NCBI GenBank assembly: GCA_965205055.1 | Contig: OZ242030.1 | Location: forward strand, 1,612,001 to 1,676,000 | Source: CBDBBY01 sp965205055 | Lineage (GTDB): Bacteria; Pseudomonadota; Alphaproteobacteria; Rhodobacterales; Rhodobacteraceae | Length of the DNA: 64,000 nucleotides | Reading direction: 5' to 3' | In this document: positions 28,048-37,177 of the stretch, piece after piece | How the letters are laid out: each line of letters begins with the position of its first letter | Numbering within the stretch: position 1 is the stretch's first letter | The notes under the pieces: model-generated | The model's database searches: none | Seen by the model: only the letters and a program-made list of their open reading frames with translations | Told to the model about the DNA's origin: nothing | Position numbers and translations under genes: made by a program

Positions 28048-28166
28048 CAAAAAATTGAATTGACTTTCTTTTTGGATCGGTAAAAAAAATCCACTCGGCG
28101 GAATAGATTCGGAATTATTCGCTATTCGGCAGCCACATTTATTGTAGGACAATGAAAGGAACAACG

Positions 28167-28355
28167 ATGTCTGAGGGAGAACTCCGTGATCAAATTGCGG
28201 TTAACAAGTACAGAGCTTATGAATATGCTATTAGATTGCTTACTGAAGAAGGTACTCGGGATGAACTCAAGATTCAAGCGGCGTGCGGCATTTTGGAAGC
28301 AGACGTCGATGAAGTTGTCGAGTCGGCTCGACGCGAAGGCACCCTAACTGACTGA
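28167..28355 (+). CDS. Small acidic hypothetical protein
   Basis: 62 residues (MSEGELRDQIAVNKYRAYEY); AAAGGA lies 6-8 nt before the ATG at 28167. Another ATG at 28152 with AGGA would add five residues. Highly charged and helical, no membrane segment, no recognised family. A proper terminator follows directly (28374), which supports a real single-gene transcript. Confidence 0.6.
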   Translation: MSEGELRDQIAVNKYRAYEYAIRLLTEEGTRDELKIQAACGILEADVDEVVESARREGTLTD

Positions 28356-28373
28356 ACTCGAGCTACCAATTTT

Positions 28374-28396
28374 TAACCCCGCTTCGGCGGGTTTTT
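28374..28396 (+). terminator. Rho-independent terminator
   Basis: Stem CCCGC-TTCG-GCGGG followed by five T and preceded by A-rich sequence, 19 nt after the small gene's stop. UUCG tetraloop. Confidence 0.85.
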
Positions 28397-28499
28397 CTTC
28401 GGTACATTTGGGAAGTTTTCACTTAGCAGCCCCTTCTGCAGCCGCCCGAGTGCCTAGATCTTGCGTCTTCTCGTCGATCAACAGCACCACCGCGCGGTG

Positions 28500-28643
28500 C
28501 GGCGCGAGTCGTTGGCGGACAAGGATGCCAATGCCCTGCTTGCTATATAATGCTGTATCTAAAACATTCGTTGGCTTGTCTTCCTCAAATGGCGTACTTT
28601 TCTTGTCGTACCCGCCTGAGTAACGAAAATGGGATGCCCTTCT
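28500..28643 (+). mobile_element. Decayed ISKra4 right-end remnant
   Basis: Reads as a damaged transposase tail (DANALLAI, stop, then WLVFLKWRT) and ends with AAAATGGGATGCCC, the usual end repeat. Several stops; non-functional. Confidence 0.6.
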
Positions 28644-28745
28644 TCTTCCAGAATTAACAATCCGGGTGCTTGCGAAATAAGGAATTCAACCGTCTCGCCA
28701 TGATTCATCGCCATATCCGGTTTCCTTTGATTGACGACCCAACCA

Positions 28746-29000
28746 TCATTGGCGGGTGTGCAGGGCGCTGAGGTTGTTACCCGGGTGGGGATCGGGATTC
28801 GTGCGCAGATATCTGGCTCCATTTTTCTCCACCACATGGATTTTCGCAGGTTCCCCAGCGCCCTCATGGACATAGTAGCAGTGTCGCTCGCATTCGATGT
28901 CGTTGATCACCTCGTTCAGTTCACGCCACCGCCCGGAGCTAAACAGTGCAGTAATGCGGTTGTTGTTCTTGCGGGTGCGGGTCACTCTGCGTCTTGCCAT
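28746..29000 (-). CDS. DUF3892-like protein
   Basis: 84 residues from an ATG with GGAGA 9 nt upstream. Pattern MARRRVTRTRKNNNRITALF, a central REL...VINDIE with aromatic Cys-rich CERHCYYVH, and the end GARYLRTNPDPHPGNNLSAL matches DUF3892, short proteins often found near mobile DNA. Function unknown. A REP-like palindrome lies 73 bp upstream. Confidence 0.65.
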   Translation of the reverse strand: MARRRVTRTRKNNNRITALFSSGRWRELNEVINDIECERHCYYVHEGAGEPAKIHVVEKNGARYLRTNPDPHPGNNLSALHTRQ

Positions 29001-29040
29001 CTCACATTCTCCATTTTTGTTAGCGCAATCGCTGTCACTA

Positions 29041-29100
29041 CTTCTGTATCTCAACCATGATATCGGGTTCCCGTCGCCGACCTTGGCCAAGGTCGGCGAC
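29041..29100. repeat. REP-like palindromic repeat, copy 1
   Basis: Common left part CTCAACCATGATAT...GTTCCC followed by the palindrome at 29073-29100 (GTCGCCGACCTTGG and its complement), perfect over 28 bp. Other copies at 35517, 38206, 58335 and 61742. The interval 29101-29283 encodes no recognisable protein. Confidence 0.75.
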
Positions 29101-29283
29101 GACCTCGACGATTCCCAGCGAGGTCGGAACGGGTTTGCCGCGAAGCGCGTCCAGAACACTTTCCGCAGAAATCCGGGCACGGGTTCTCTTGAGCACGGCT
29201 TCGACAGAGGTCAAGCGCACACGACGGGCTTTCTCTGGCGTCGGGGCGAGGGACCAAGATTCAAGGGCCCAACGACTGCCACG

Positions 29284-32200
29284 TCAACACTTCGTGGCGC
29301 ACCTTCCTCCATGGCTGCGCAGCACCGCCTGCGTTTCACGATGCCCCTGACCCAGCGCGAAGTCTAGCGGCGTATCGCCAGTGTCGTTCGTCGCATTCAC
29401 CTCCGCCCCTCGGTCGATAAATAACTTCATCGCTTTAGGGGCATTCCTGTAAGCCGCGTGGTGCAGCAACGTGTCACCATCGTTGGTCGTTGCCTCCATG
29501 TTGGCTCCGCGGTCGATGAGCAGTTCCGCCGATTCAACGGAATCATTCAAAGCCGCCAAGTGCAGCGGTGTATCGCCAGTGTCATTCGTTGCCTCCATGT
29601 CGGCACCGCGCTTGATGAGCAACTCCGCCGCTTCAGGGGCATTCCCCCAAGCCGCGTGGTGCAGCAGCGTATTGCCAATGTCGTCTGCTGCCTTCATGTC
29701 GGCACCGCGTTCGATAAGCAGCTTCATCGCTTCGACGGCATCGCCGTAAGCCGCATCGTGCATGGGCGTATAGCCACCGTCGCTCGTTACGTCCAAACGG
29801 GCGCCGCGGTCGATGAGCAGCGCCGCCGCTTCAAGTGCGTCTTCACGAACCGCGACGTGCAGTGGCGTCAAGCCGTGGTCTTCCGTCGCATTCACGTTGG
29901 CTCCGCGTTCGATAAGCAGTTTCGCCGCCTCAAGCACATTCTCCCGAGCCGCCCAGTGCAACGGCGTAAAGCCATTGCCCTCCTTTGCATTTACGTCGGC
30001 ACCACAGTCGATCAGCGCCGCTACCGCGGCGGGGGCGTTCACCGTGGAAGCGATCATCAGTGGTGTCTCGCCGTCCGCGGTCCAATTCTCAAAGTTGAGC
30101 CCGAGCGCCGCGAGAATCCGCAACAAGTCGTCGCCGAACGGAGGACCGGTCTTCAGTCTCGCGTCCGGGGACATTCCTGCATCGCACAAGGCCGCGACCG
30201 CTCCGGGAAGATCCAGCACCGCCGCGTAGTGCAGGTCGGTCCAGCCGACGGAGGCCTCCCTCCGATCCGGCGAGAAAGGACGGCCGAGCAGTTCCGAGAA
30301 CTGCCTGGACGCTGCCGCTTCCCGCGCCTCGCGCTCGCGTCCCAGCCCCATCAAGCCCTCAAACTGCTCCCGCGTCAGGTAACCCGTCGCATCCAGGCCG
30401 GTGGACGCCTGCCACGCCCGCAACGCCGCCCGCGTCCGGCGCCCGAACACCCCGTCCGCCGGACCCGGGTCGTGTCCCAGTGACGCCAACTCCATCTGAA
30501 TCAGATGCCGCTCCTCGCCGCTCAACGCCAAGCCCTTCTCGGTCTCCTCGGGGGATGCCGCGTTTCCGCCATGGCTGCGCAGCACCGCCAGCGTCTCACG
30601 ATGCCCCTCATTTAGCGCCCAGTCTAACGGCGTCGCGCCGTTGTCGTCCGTCGCATTCACATCGGCGCCGCGATCAATGAGCAATTCAGCCGCCTCGGGG
30701 GCATTTCCTCCAGCAGCCAAGTGCAGCGGCGTTGCACCGCTGTCTGCCGTTGCATGCACGTCGGCGCCTCGGTCGATGAGCAGCTTCACCGCCTCAGAGG
30801 CATTCTCCCAAGCCGCAAAGTGCAACGGCGTCGCGCCGTTGTCTTCCGTCACGTTTACTTCGGCGCCTCGGTCGATGAGCAATTCAACCGCCTTGGGGGC
30901 ATCGTTCAAAGCGGCATCGTGCAGCGGCGTACGGCCATCGTCTATCGTTGCATGCACGTCGGCACCCCGGTCGATGAGCAGCTTTGCCACTGCGACGGCA
31001 TCCTCGTTAGCCGCGGAGTGCAGCGGCGTAACGCCATCGTTTGTCGTTGCATGCACGTCGGCACCCCGGTCGATGAGCAGCCCCGCCGCCTCGAGGGCAT
31101 TCCTGTAAGCCGCGAAATGCAGCGGTGTAGCGCCGTTGTCTTCTGTCACGTTTACTTCGGCGCCTCGGTCGATGAGCAGCTTTGCCGCTTCAATGGCATC
31201 GTTCACAGCCGCCCAGTGCAGCGGCCTAAAACCGCTGGTGCCCGCTGCCTCCATGTCGGCGCCGCGGCCGATGAGCAGCCCCGCCGTTTCAGGGGCATTC
31301 TTCTGAGCGGCATAGTGCAGCGGCGTATTGCCAATGTCGTCTTCTGCCTCCATGTCGGCACCTCGGTCGATGAGCAGCTCCGCCGCTTCAAGGGCATCGT
31401 TCACAACCGCCAAGTGCAGCGGCCTAAAACCGCTGGTGCCCGCTGCCTCCATGTCGGCGCCGCGGCCGATGAGCAACTCCGCCGCTTCAATGGCGTCCTC
31501 GCTAACCGCGTGGTGCAGCGGCGTAAGGCCGTTGTCTGCCTTTGCATTTACATCGGCGCTGCGGTCGATGAGCAGTGCCGCCGCATCGGGGGCATTCCTG
31601 TAAGCCGCGAAGTGCAGCGGCGTCTCGCCGGAGTCGTCCGTTGCCATCATGTCGGCACCTCGGTCGATGAGCAGATCCGCCGCCTCGAGGGCATTCTCCC
31701 GAGCTGCCCAGTGCAGCGGCGTCTCGCCATAATCGTTCGTCGTCATCACGTCGGCGCCGCAGTCGAGCAGCGCTGCCGCCGCGTCGCGGGCGTTCGCAAT
31801 GGAAGCGATAATCAGCGGCGTCTCGCGGTCAGCGGTCCAATCATTGAAGTCGTGCCCGAGCGAGGCGAGGGTCCGCACCAAGTCGTCGCCGAAGGGCGTG
31901 GAGCCGGTCTTCAACCTCGCGTCCGGAGCCATCCCCGCATCGCACAAGGCATCGACCGCCCCGGGCAGGTCCAGAGCCGCCGCGTAGTGCAGGTCGGTCC
32001 AGCCGACGGAGGCCTCCCTCCGCTCCGGCGAAACGGGGCGGCCGAGCAGCTCCGAGAACCGCCGGGACCCCTCGCGCGCGGCGCGGGCGACGGCGAGGGC
32101 GGCGAGCACGTCGCGGCGGTCCGGATGGTTCTGCGGAACCGAGCGCAGCCATTCGAGGTGCGCCGCCTCTTCCGCCGCATGGTCGCCGAGCAGCCCGTGG

Positions 32201-33330
32201 GCGCGCGCTCTCAGGCGCAGGAGCTCGGGCCGCGTCCCCGCTGCCGCTTCGAGACGCGCAATCCGGTCCAGCGCACCCAAAGCGTCCTCCGGCGCCGCAA
32301 CCCGCACGTCCTTGATCAGCTCCGACACCGCCCGCTCCCGGACCGCCTCCACGGACCGGACCGGGCCGTGCTCGCGCAGATGCGCGGCGGCCTCCTCCAG
32401 CAGCCGGGCATGGTCGCCGGACTTCAGGCGGTCCTCCGCCAGCAGCGCCCAGTCCGCCAAGGTGAGGCCGCCCGGAAGGACGATCTCCGCCGCCTTCGCA
32501 GCGTCCGCGGGCGGCGCGGCCCGCGAGGCCAGAAAGATCTTTTCGACCAGCGCCCCGTACTCGACCGGCGTCTGGCTCCCCGGCGTCGCCAGCATCTCCT
32601 TGCGCACCTCGATGAACAGATCCCCCACATGAAGCTCCGGCCTCTCCAAGTGCTTCAGCAGCGCAGCGGCATACGGGCTGTTCCCGCCCGGCTCCCCGTC
32701 AGCCGCCGTCGTCCCCTCCTTGGCCGAATACGCCACAAGCATGCTCTTTCCCGTTCCCCGGGGCTCCACCCGAGCCAGGCCCCGGTCCACCGACCGCGCC
32801 AGGCCCGTGCTCCGCATCATGGCCAGGAACGGGTTGTCCCGGCAGGCGTCCAGAATCACCAGGCCGAGCGTCGAGGCGACCTCCGCCGCCGCCATCACCA
32901 CATCCAGCGGAACGGCTTCGTATTTCACGTCCGAGTCGGTCGCCAGCCTCGCTTCGACCGGCACCAGATAGTTGTGCTTGTCCACCTCGATGCCGTGGCC
33001 GGCGTAGAACACCACCGCGATCTCCGCCCGAGCCGCCGCCGCCTCGAACTTCTGGAGGCCCCGGAGCAGATCCCGGTAGCCGACGTTCTCGAGATGCGTC
33101 ACCTCGAAGCCCAGCCGCCCGAGCGCCGCGCCGATGTCGTCCGCGTCCTTCTGAGGGTTCGCCAAATCCCGCACATGCTCGTACTCGGCGTTGCCGACCA
33201 CCAGCGCAACCCGCTCCGAAGCCACCGCCGCAGCCGAAAGCATCGACAGCAGAACAGCGAACGCAAGCGCCAAAGCCGAAAGACGGCGGACCGCGGAGCC
33301 CGCGAAAGACGGCGTTCCGGCGATCTTCAT
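29284..33330 (-). CDS. Exported caspase-ankyrin-peptidoglycan-binding protein A
   Basis: 1348 residues; ATG at 33328-33330 with GGAGGG upstream. Signal peptide 1 to about 38 (ends AVASER). The C14 caspase-like domain at about 39-270 has the catalytic dyad His112 (FYAGHG) and Cys163 (ILDACRDNP). An alpha-helical linker at about 280-430 is followed by 13 ankyrin repeats of 33 residues (about 500-920; TPLHxAAxxNAxEAAxLLIDRGAD). A PG_binding_1 domain (about 935-995: LIQMELASLGHDPGPADGVFGRRTRAAL) and a second block of eight ankyrin repeats run to the end. This predicts a periplasmic protease anchored to peptidoglycan and regulated by protein binding. It starts 26 nt after the caspase-DUF4384 gene, so they are one operon. 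Residues 37-333 equal those of the paralogue at 40371. Confidence 0.85.
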   Translation of the reverse strand: MKIAGTPSFAGSAVRRLSALALAFAVLLSMLSAAAVASERVALVVGNAEYEHVRDLANPQKDADDIGAALGRLGFEVTHLENVGYRDLLRGLQKFEAAAARAEIAVVFYAGHGIEVDKHNYLVPVEARLATDSDVKYEAVPLDVVMAAAEVASTLGLVILDACRDNPFLAMMRSTGLARSVDRGLARVEPRGTGKSMLVAYSAKEGTTAADGEPGGNSPYAAALLKHLERPELHVGDLFIEVRKEMLATPGSQTPVEYGALVEKIFLASRAAPPADAAKAAEIVLPGGLTLADWALLAEDRLKSGDHARLLEEAAAHLREHGPVRSVEAVRERAVSELIKDVRVAAPEDALGALDRIARLEAAAGTRPELLRLRARAHGLLGDHAAEEAAHLEWLRSVPQNHPDRRDVLAALAVARAAREGSRRFSELLGRPVSPERREASVGWTDLHYAAALDLPGAVDALCDAGMAPDARLKTGSTPFGDDLVRTLASLGHDFNDWTADRETPLIIASIANARDAAAALLDCGADVMTTNDYGETPLHWAARENALEAADLLIDRGADMMATDDSGETPLHFAAYRNAPDAAALLIDRSADVNAKADNGLTPLHHAVSEDAIEAAELLIGRGADMEAAGTSGFRPLHLAVVNDALEAAELLIDRGADMEAEDDIGNTPLHYAAQKNAPETAGLLIGRGADMEAAGTSGFRPLHWAAVNDAIEAAKLLIDRGAEVNVTEDNGATPLHFAAYRNALEAAGLLIDRGADVHATTNDGVTPLHSAANEDAVAVAKLLIDRGADVHATIDDGRTPLHDAALNDAPKAVELLIDRGAEVNVTEDNGATPLHFAAWENASEAVKLLIDRGADVHATADSGATPLHLAAGGNAPEAAELLIDRGADVNATDDNGATPLDWALNEGHRETLAVLRSHGGNAASPEETEKGLALSGEERHLIQMELASLGHDPGPADGVFGRRTRAALRAWQASTGLDATGYLTREQFEGLMGLGREREAREAAASRQFSELLGRPFSPDRREASVGWTDLHYAAVLDLPGAVAALCDAGMSPDARLKTGPPFGDDLLRILAALGLNFENWTADGETPLMIASTVNAPAAVAALIDCGADVNAKEGNGFTPLHWAARENVLEAAKLLIERGANVNATEDHGLTPLHVAVREDALEAAALLIDRGARLDVTSDGGYTPMHDAAYGDAVEAMKLLIERGADMKAADDIGNTLLHHAAWGNAPEAAELLIKRGADMEATNDTGDTPLHLAALNDSVESAELLIDRGANMEATTNDGDTLLHHAAYRNAPKAMKLFIDRGAEVNATNDTGDTPLDFALGQGHRETQAVLRSHGGRCATKC

Positions 33331-33355
33331 GGTGTCCCTCCTCGCACCGTTCCGC

Positions 33356-34975
33356 TCACGGCGCCGTATACAGACCTTGGATTCCGGATGACCAACCGAG
33401 CGCACCGGTCTTGGCGACGGACAGCAGCGCCGCAACGCGACCCGGCGCCACACGGCCGTCCAGGCGCGCCAGTGCGGCGTTCAATCCATCGAGTGCGCTG
33501 TCCGCCGACACCGCCACCACGTGGTCTGCCCCGAACGGTGGCGTGACCTCGGCCTCGAGTACGAAAGGCCGATCCATGGCGACCTCCGCCGGGTCGCCCG
33601 GTTGGGGGTACAGGTAATGCACGCGCCCGCTTCCCGACAGACTAAGCACGGTGAGCTGCGGATGCGCCAGCCCCTCCACCCGCACCGTGATCTGGCTGCC
33701 GCGTCGGTGCACGCCGTCACTCGGGTCGATTCTCATCCGGAGGCTGTTGCGCGCACTGAGCTCCTTGACAGCGGCAACCGCCTGCCACTTCCCGACCACG
33801 CCGGGCAGGGCTTCTAGATCCACGTCGTGCGCCGCCACATCCCCCATCCCGGTCACCACTTGCCGCGCGTCCGCGTCCCAAACGAGGTCTGCGGGTGTCC
33901 TAGCCGGAACAATGCGGGCACCGGTCAACGCCTTGCGCACGGCGGCGAGTGTGTCGGGGCCGGCATGGAGCACGGCGACCCGGACCGCCTTGGGTGCGGG
34001 CAGCGCCCCGGCGCTGGAAGGCGGGGACGCCAGCCGCAGAACGATTTCATCGGCCCGGCTGGACGGCTCCAGATTGGGCGTCTGTCGAGAATTACTCTCC
34101 ATGCGCACATTCTCGCGCACGAAGTCCCACAGCTCGCCGCGGCTCAATGCGCCGTCCCCGTTGGCATCCGCCTCGCCGCGCACCGCCCGGGCGAACATGT
34201 AGCTGAGCGCCCCGCGCATCTCGCCCGCCACCGCGATCTCGGGAACCTTCTGATGCTCCTGGGCCGCCGCGAGCATGCTCACGTGGGCCAGCGGGCCGTG
34301 ACCCGTCTCGCCGGTGTCAGCCGCTTCCCTCGGCAGGCCGAGCATCAACTCGTCATCGGGCAGCGTGTACTGCGGCGCGGTCCGGTAGACCGGCGAAGGC
34401 GCGCGCGGGTCGACGATGGAGCGCGTCAGAGTCCCGGAGTGACAGGCATCGGCGACAAAGACCACCCGCAGGCCCTTCGCGCCCGCGTCCAGGAACCAGG
34501 CGTTGAGCTCGTCGTCCACGATCCGCTCGCGGGTCCCGGGACCCGCAGTGCGGAAGCCGCCCAGCAGCAGCGCCTCGTCCAGTCCGTCGCGCTCCGTCCC
34601 GGACACTCGCTCAGGCTCCTGCCCGCCGTGCCCGGCATAGGCCAGCACCAGCGTATCGCCCGGCGCCGCCCGGTACAGAAGATTCTGCCACTCGACGACG
34701 ATGCGCGCCCGAGTCGCATCCCCGTCGAGCAGGACCGTGAGATCTTCGGCGCCAATCCCCGCCAACGCTTCCCAAATGTCGCGCGCATCATTCACCGCCC
34801 CCGCAAGCTTCCCGATGTGTGCGTAATCGTCGATGCCAATCACGAGCCCCCGCAGCGTCTGCGCACCGGCATCGGTCGCGGTGGCAAGCAGCCCGTACAG
34901 GAGACCGACGGCCGTTGCCATGGCGGCCCGCCACGCGCCGTGCAATACACAGAGAGTGCGTTTGAGGCTGCCCAT
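33356..34975 (-). CDS. Exported caspase-EF-hand-DUF4384 protein
   Basis: 539 residues; AAGGAGG before the ATG. Signal sequence 1 to about 38 (TDAGAQ). C14 caspase fold with His116 (LAYAGHGGQEP) and Cys178 (FVADACHSG), the metacaspase-like pattern. Around 270-281 is one EF-hand loop (DANGDGALSRGE), suggesting calcium control. The C-terminal third is a DUF4384 beta-sandwich (about 415-500: GSQITVRVEGL, LSGSGRVHYLYPQPGDP). First gene of the operon with the caspase-ankyrin protein downstream. Substrate unknown; periplasmic location inferred from the signal. Confidence 0.85.
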   Translation of the reverse strand: MGSLKRTLCVLHGAWRAAMATAVGLLYGLLATATDAGAQTLRGLVIGIDDYAHIGKLAGAVNDARDIWEALAGIGAEDLTVLLDGDATRARIVVEWQNLLYRAAPGDTLVLAYAGHGGQEPERVSGTERDGLDEALLLGGFRTAGPGTRERIVDDELNAWFLDAGAKGLRVVFVADACHSGTLTRSIVDPRAPSPVYRTAPQYTLPDDELMLGLPREAADTGETGHGPLAHVSMLAAAQEHQKVPEIAVAGEMRGALSYMFARAVRGEADANGDGALSRGELWDFVRENVRMESNSRQTPNLEPSSRADEIVLRLASPPSSAGALPAPKAVRVAVLHAGPDTLAAVRKALTGARIVPARTPADLVWDADARQVVTGMGDVAAHDVDLEALPGVVGKWQAVAAVKELSARNSLRMRIDPSDGVHRRGSQITVRVEGLAHPQLTVLSLSGSGRVHYLYPQPGDPAEVAMDRPFVLEAEVTPPFGADHVVAVSADSALDGLNAALARLDGRVAPGRVAALLSVAKTGALGWSSGIQGLYTAP

Positions 34976-35011
34976 CTTTCAGCCTCCTTCATTGTCGCAA
35001 GTAATTGCCAA

Positions 35012-35041
35012 TAATTACATATTCTCCGTCCGGCTTGTCAA
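35012..35041 (-). promoter_or_regulatory. Sigma70-type promoter of caspase operon
   Basis: On the minus strand TTGACA (35036-35041), an 18-bp spacer and TAATTA (35012-35017), 37 bp before the start codon of the caspase-DUF4384 gene. Good match and position; transcription start not tested. Confidence 0.6.
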
Positions 35042-35044
35042 AAT

Positions 35045-35425
35045 TCCGCGTTGCGGAAGGGCCTTCTTGTTTGGACGCCCCCTGCGACACGAGATTTTTC
35101 CTTCTCCAATTCCGGGCGTTGGGTCAAGCACTTTCGTGTGTTCGGCCTGTTGATGCGGCGCATTGATGTTTGCCGCCGACCTGCATTGCGATGCGCGGAT
35201 CGGATCCATATCGGTCGTGCGCGTTTGGAGGTGCGTCGAATTTGCATTGGTTTTCCCGATCCCGTCTTGACGGCTGTTCGCTCGTCGCGGTTGCCAATGC
35301 TTCTGTCATCTCTTTCTCAAGAATCTCCTGAAACGTGCTCTGAATAAGATCGAGAACAGCGCCTCCCCTGGCCTTCAACTCAGCCTTGAAATCCGCCCGC
35401 TTCGAATGACCATGCATCCCGGTCA
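35045..35425 (-). mobile_element. Repeat Y copy 2 with IS256-like transposase remnant
   Basis: The left part (35045-35300) matches repeat Y at 27.1 kb. The right part on the minus strand reads KRADFKAELKARGGAVLDLI, then FQEILEKEMTEALATA, which resembles the N-terminus of IS256-family (mutator) transposases; it then breaks up. Non-functional. The family call is moderate because no catalytic part is left. Confidence 0.5.
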
Positions 35426-35516
35426 TTGTGCCGTCCTTTCCTGTTCAGGGGATGGTTGATAGCGAAACCAAAGGAGCTGCCATGACCAATTCCTCGTGAA
35501 AAATTTTTGCAGAACT

Positions 35517-35577
35517 TCTGTTTCTCAACCATGATTTTGCGTTCCCGTCGCCGACCTTGACGAAGGCCGACGACGGG
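35517..35577. repeat. REP-like palindromic repeat, copy 2
   Basis: TTCTCAACCATGATTTTGCG and GTTCCC, then an imperfect palindrome at 35547-35574 (GTCGCCGACCTTGACGAAGG). The surrounding 35426-35860 has no supported gene. Confidence 0.7.
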
Positions 35578-35876
35578 ATCGTCGGCATCCTCCAACCGGT
35601 ATTGGGAGGCGATCTTCGCCGCGCTGCAAACGCCCCAGAAAATCCGATTTCTTGCATCTTGGGTTCCTCCGGTTGTCGACCTTGAACTGGGCGCAGCTTG
35701 GGGGACCCGCCGCCCCGGCGTCAAGGCGGAGTCGTAACAATGGGTGAACTCAGACAGCAAAAAACACGAATTGTCGAAAAATATAATGGACACATTTGCG
35801 GGCGGAAATGCCACCCGGAACCGCTCTAATCCATTGTTATTAAGGGATAAAAATGCGGTGTAGCTTCAAATTCGCA

Positions 35877-35951
35877 CGGAACTTCCTCTTTGCATTGACA
35901 GAAGGCGTGGAACGACTACAACAAGGTTATCACCACCGTCATCAGCCGCTA
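35877..35951 (+). pseudogene. Vestige of a DUF4384 gene
   Basis: The frame ending at 35951 reads AWNDYNKVITTVISR then stop, almost the same as DREWDEYNKVITTVASR inside the intact DUF4384 gene that begins 14 bp downstream (its residues near 197-212). The upstream part is gone. It indicates that a tandem DUF4384 paralogue was deleted here. Confidence 0.6.
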
Positions 35952-35965
35952 GAGAAGAGCTAACC

Positions 35966-37087
35966 ATGTTTGAAGCCATACTAAATCGCTTGTGGCACTC
36001 CGCCACCCTTGTCCCGTCCGCTCTTCTGGCCGCCGGATGCACGGTCTTTGCGCCAGCAGCGCTGGCGCAAGGCGGTTCCCCCGACGTGCGCAACCTCACT
36101 ATTGAGCAGGCCGCCGTACACTCGGTCCAAGCGCCAGATGCCGAAGCACCGGATTCTCTCGGCGTCACCGCATGGGTCGATCATGCCGACAACACCTATG
36201 CTGTGGGCGAGCAGGTGCGCTTGTTCGTGAAAGCGAGCAAGGACGCTTGGATCACCGTGCTAAATGTTGGCCCCTCGGGCCGCACCACAGTTCTGTTTCC
36301 GAACGCGCGCCAGCCGGAGACCCGGGTATCGACGAACCAAGTCGTGGAGATCCCGTCTCCAAACTCGGACGCTCGAATCACGGTTAACGGCCCGACGGGG
36401 CGAGAACTCATCAAGGTCATTGCAACCACTAGTCCGACACCGCTTTTCGCCGCGGTAAAAACGGCAAGCGTCGGCCCTTTCTCCACCCTCGACGCCGATA
36501 CCCGGTCATTGGCGCGTGATCTCCAAGTCGCGATGAACTCCGATGCGGATCGGGAGTGGGATGAGTACAACAAGGTCATCACCACGGTCGCGAGTCGGCC
36601 TGGCGGGCTCGTGCCGATGGCTCCGGCTCCGGCGGGGACCGCGTGGCCCGCGCCGCCTTTCGGTCTGCGGCTCGCCGTCGGAAAGCCGGCGTACCGGATG
36701 GGGGAGCCGGTCTCGCTCTACGCGAGCGCCGACGTCCCGTGCTACCTCACCTTGGTCAACGTAGGTTCGTCGGGACAAGTGCGCGTGCTGCTACCAAATG
36801 CTGCGCAGCCGCAGAATCTGCTTCCTGCGGGCCAGACCGTTGTCTTTCCCGCCAACGCGTCTAACCTGCGGCTCACGCCCATCGGTCCCGTTGGCGTGGA
36901 GACGGTGGTGGGTGTGTGCAGCACCGACAATCAGCCGTTGCTCCCGAACGATCTATCCTACGACCAAAGTGGCTATGCCGCGCTTGACAGCAGGGAGGCG
37001 GTGTCGCGCGATCTCGCGGTGGCAGCGACCTCCGCACCGAACCGCCAGATTGGTCAGGCCACCGTGGGCTTCGTGGTCATGCGGTAG
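35966..37087 (+). CDS. Exported protein with two DUF4384 domains
   Basis: 373 residues. N-terminal signal sequence ends at about 35 (FAPAALAQ). Two DUF4384 domains in tandem: about 68-180 (YAVGEQVRLFVKASKDAWIT, VGPSGRTTVLFPNARQP) and about 235-345 (YRMGEPVSLYASADVPCYLT, VGSSGQVRVLLPNAAQP), joined by a Pro/Ala linker. DUF4384 is a beta-sandwich seen at the C-terminus of caspase and kinase-like proteins, probably a binding module; here it stands free. Followed after 90 bp by the OmpA gene and placed back-to-back with the caspase operon, so it is probably a partner of those proteases. Confidence 0.8.
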   Translation: MFEAILNRLWHSATLVPSALLAAGCTVFAPAALAQGGSPDVRNLTIEQAAVHSVQAPDAEAPDSLGVTAWVDHADNTYAVGEQVRLFVKASKDAWITVLNVGPSGRTTVLFPNARQPETRVSTNQVVEIPSPNSDARITVNGPTGRELIKVIATTSPTPLFAAVKTASVGPFSTLDADTRSLARDLQVAMNSDADREWDEYNKVITTVASRPGGLVPMAPAPAGTAWPAPPFGLRLAVGKPAYRMGEPVSLYASADVPCYLTLVNVGSSGQVRVLLPNAAQPQNLLPAGQTVVFPANASNLRLTPIGPVGVETVVGVCSTDNQPLLPNDLSYDQSGYAALDSREAVSRDLAVAATSAPNRQIGQATVGFVVMR

Positions 37088-37177
37088 GCAGCGATGCGTC
37101 CTGCAACGAAGTTTCGCGCGCCGGCTGCCGATTGGCTTCTTCCTCGGGAGGAGGCTGGCAACGAGGAGGGCGAAGCG

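Noticed and set aside
30721..33546. Long plus-strand frame (941 residues) opposite the caspase-ankyrin gene
   Set aside because: Antisense shadow of a GC-rich repetitive gene; Arg-rich repeats mirror the ankyrin units and no ribosome site or domain is present.
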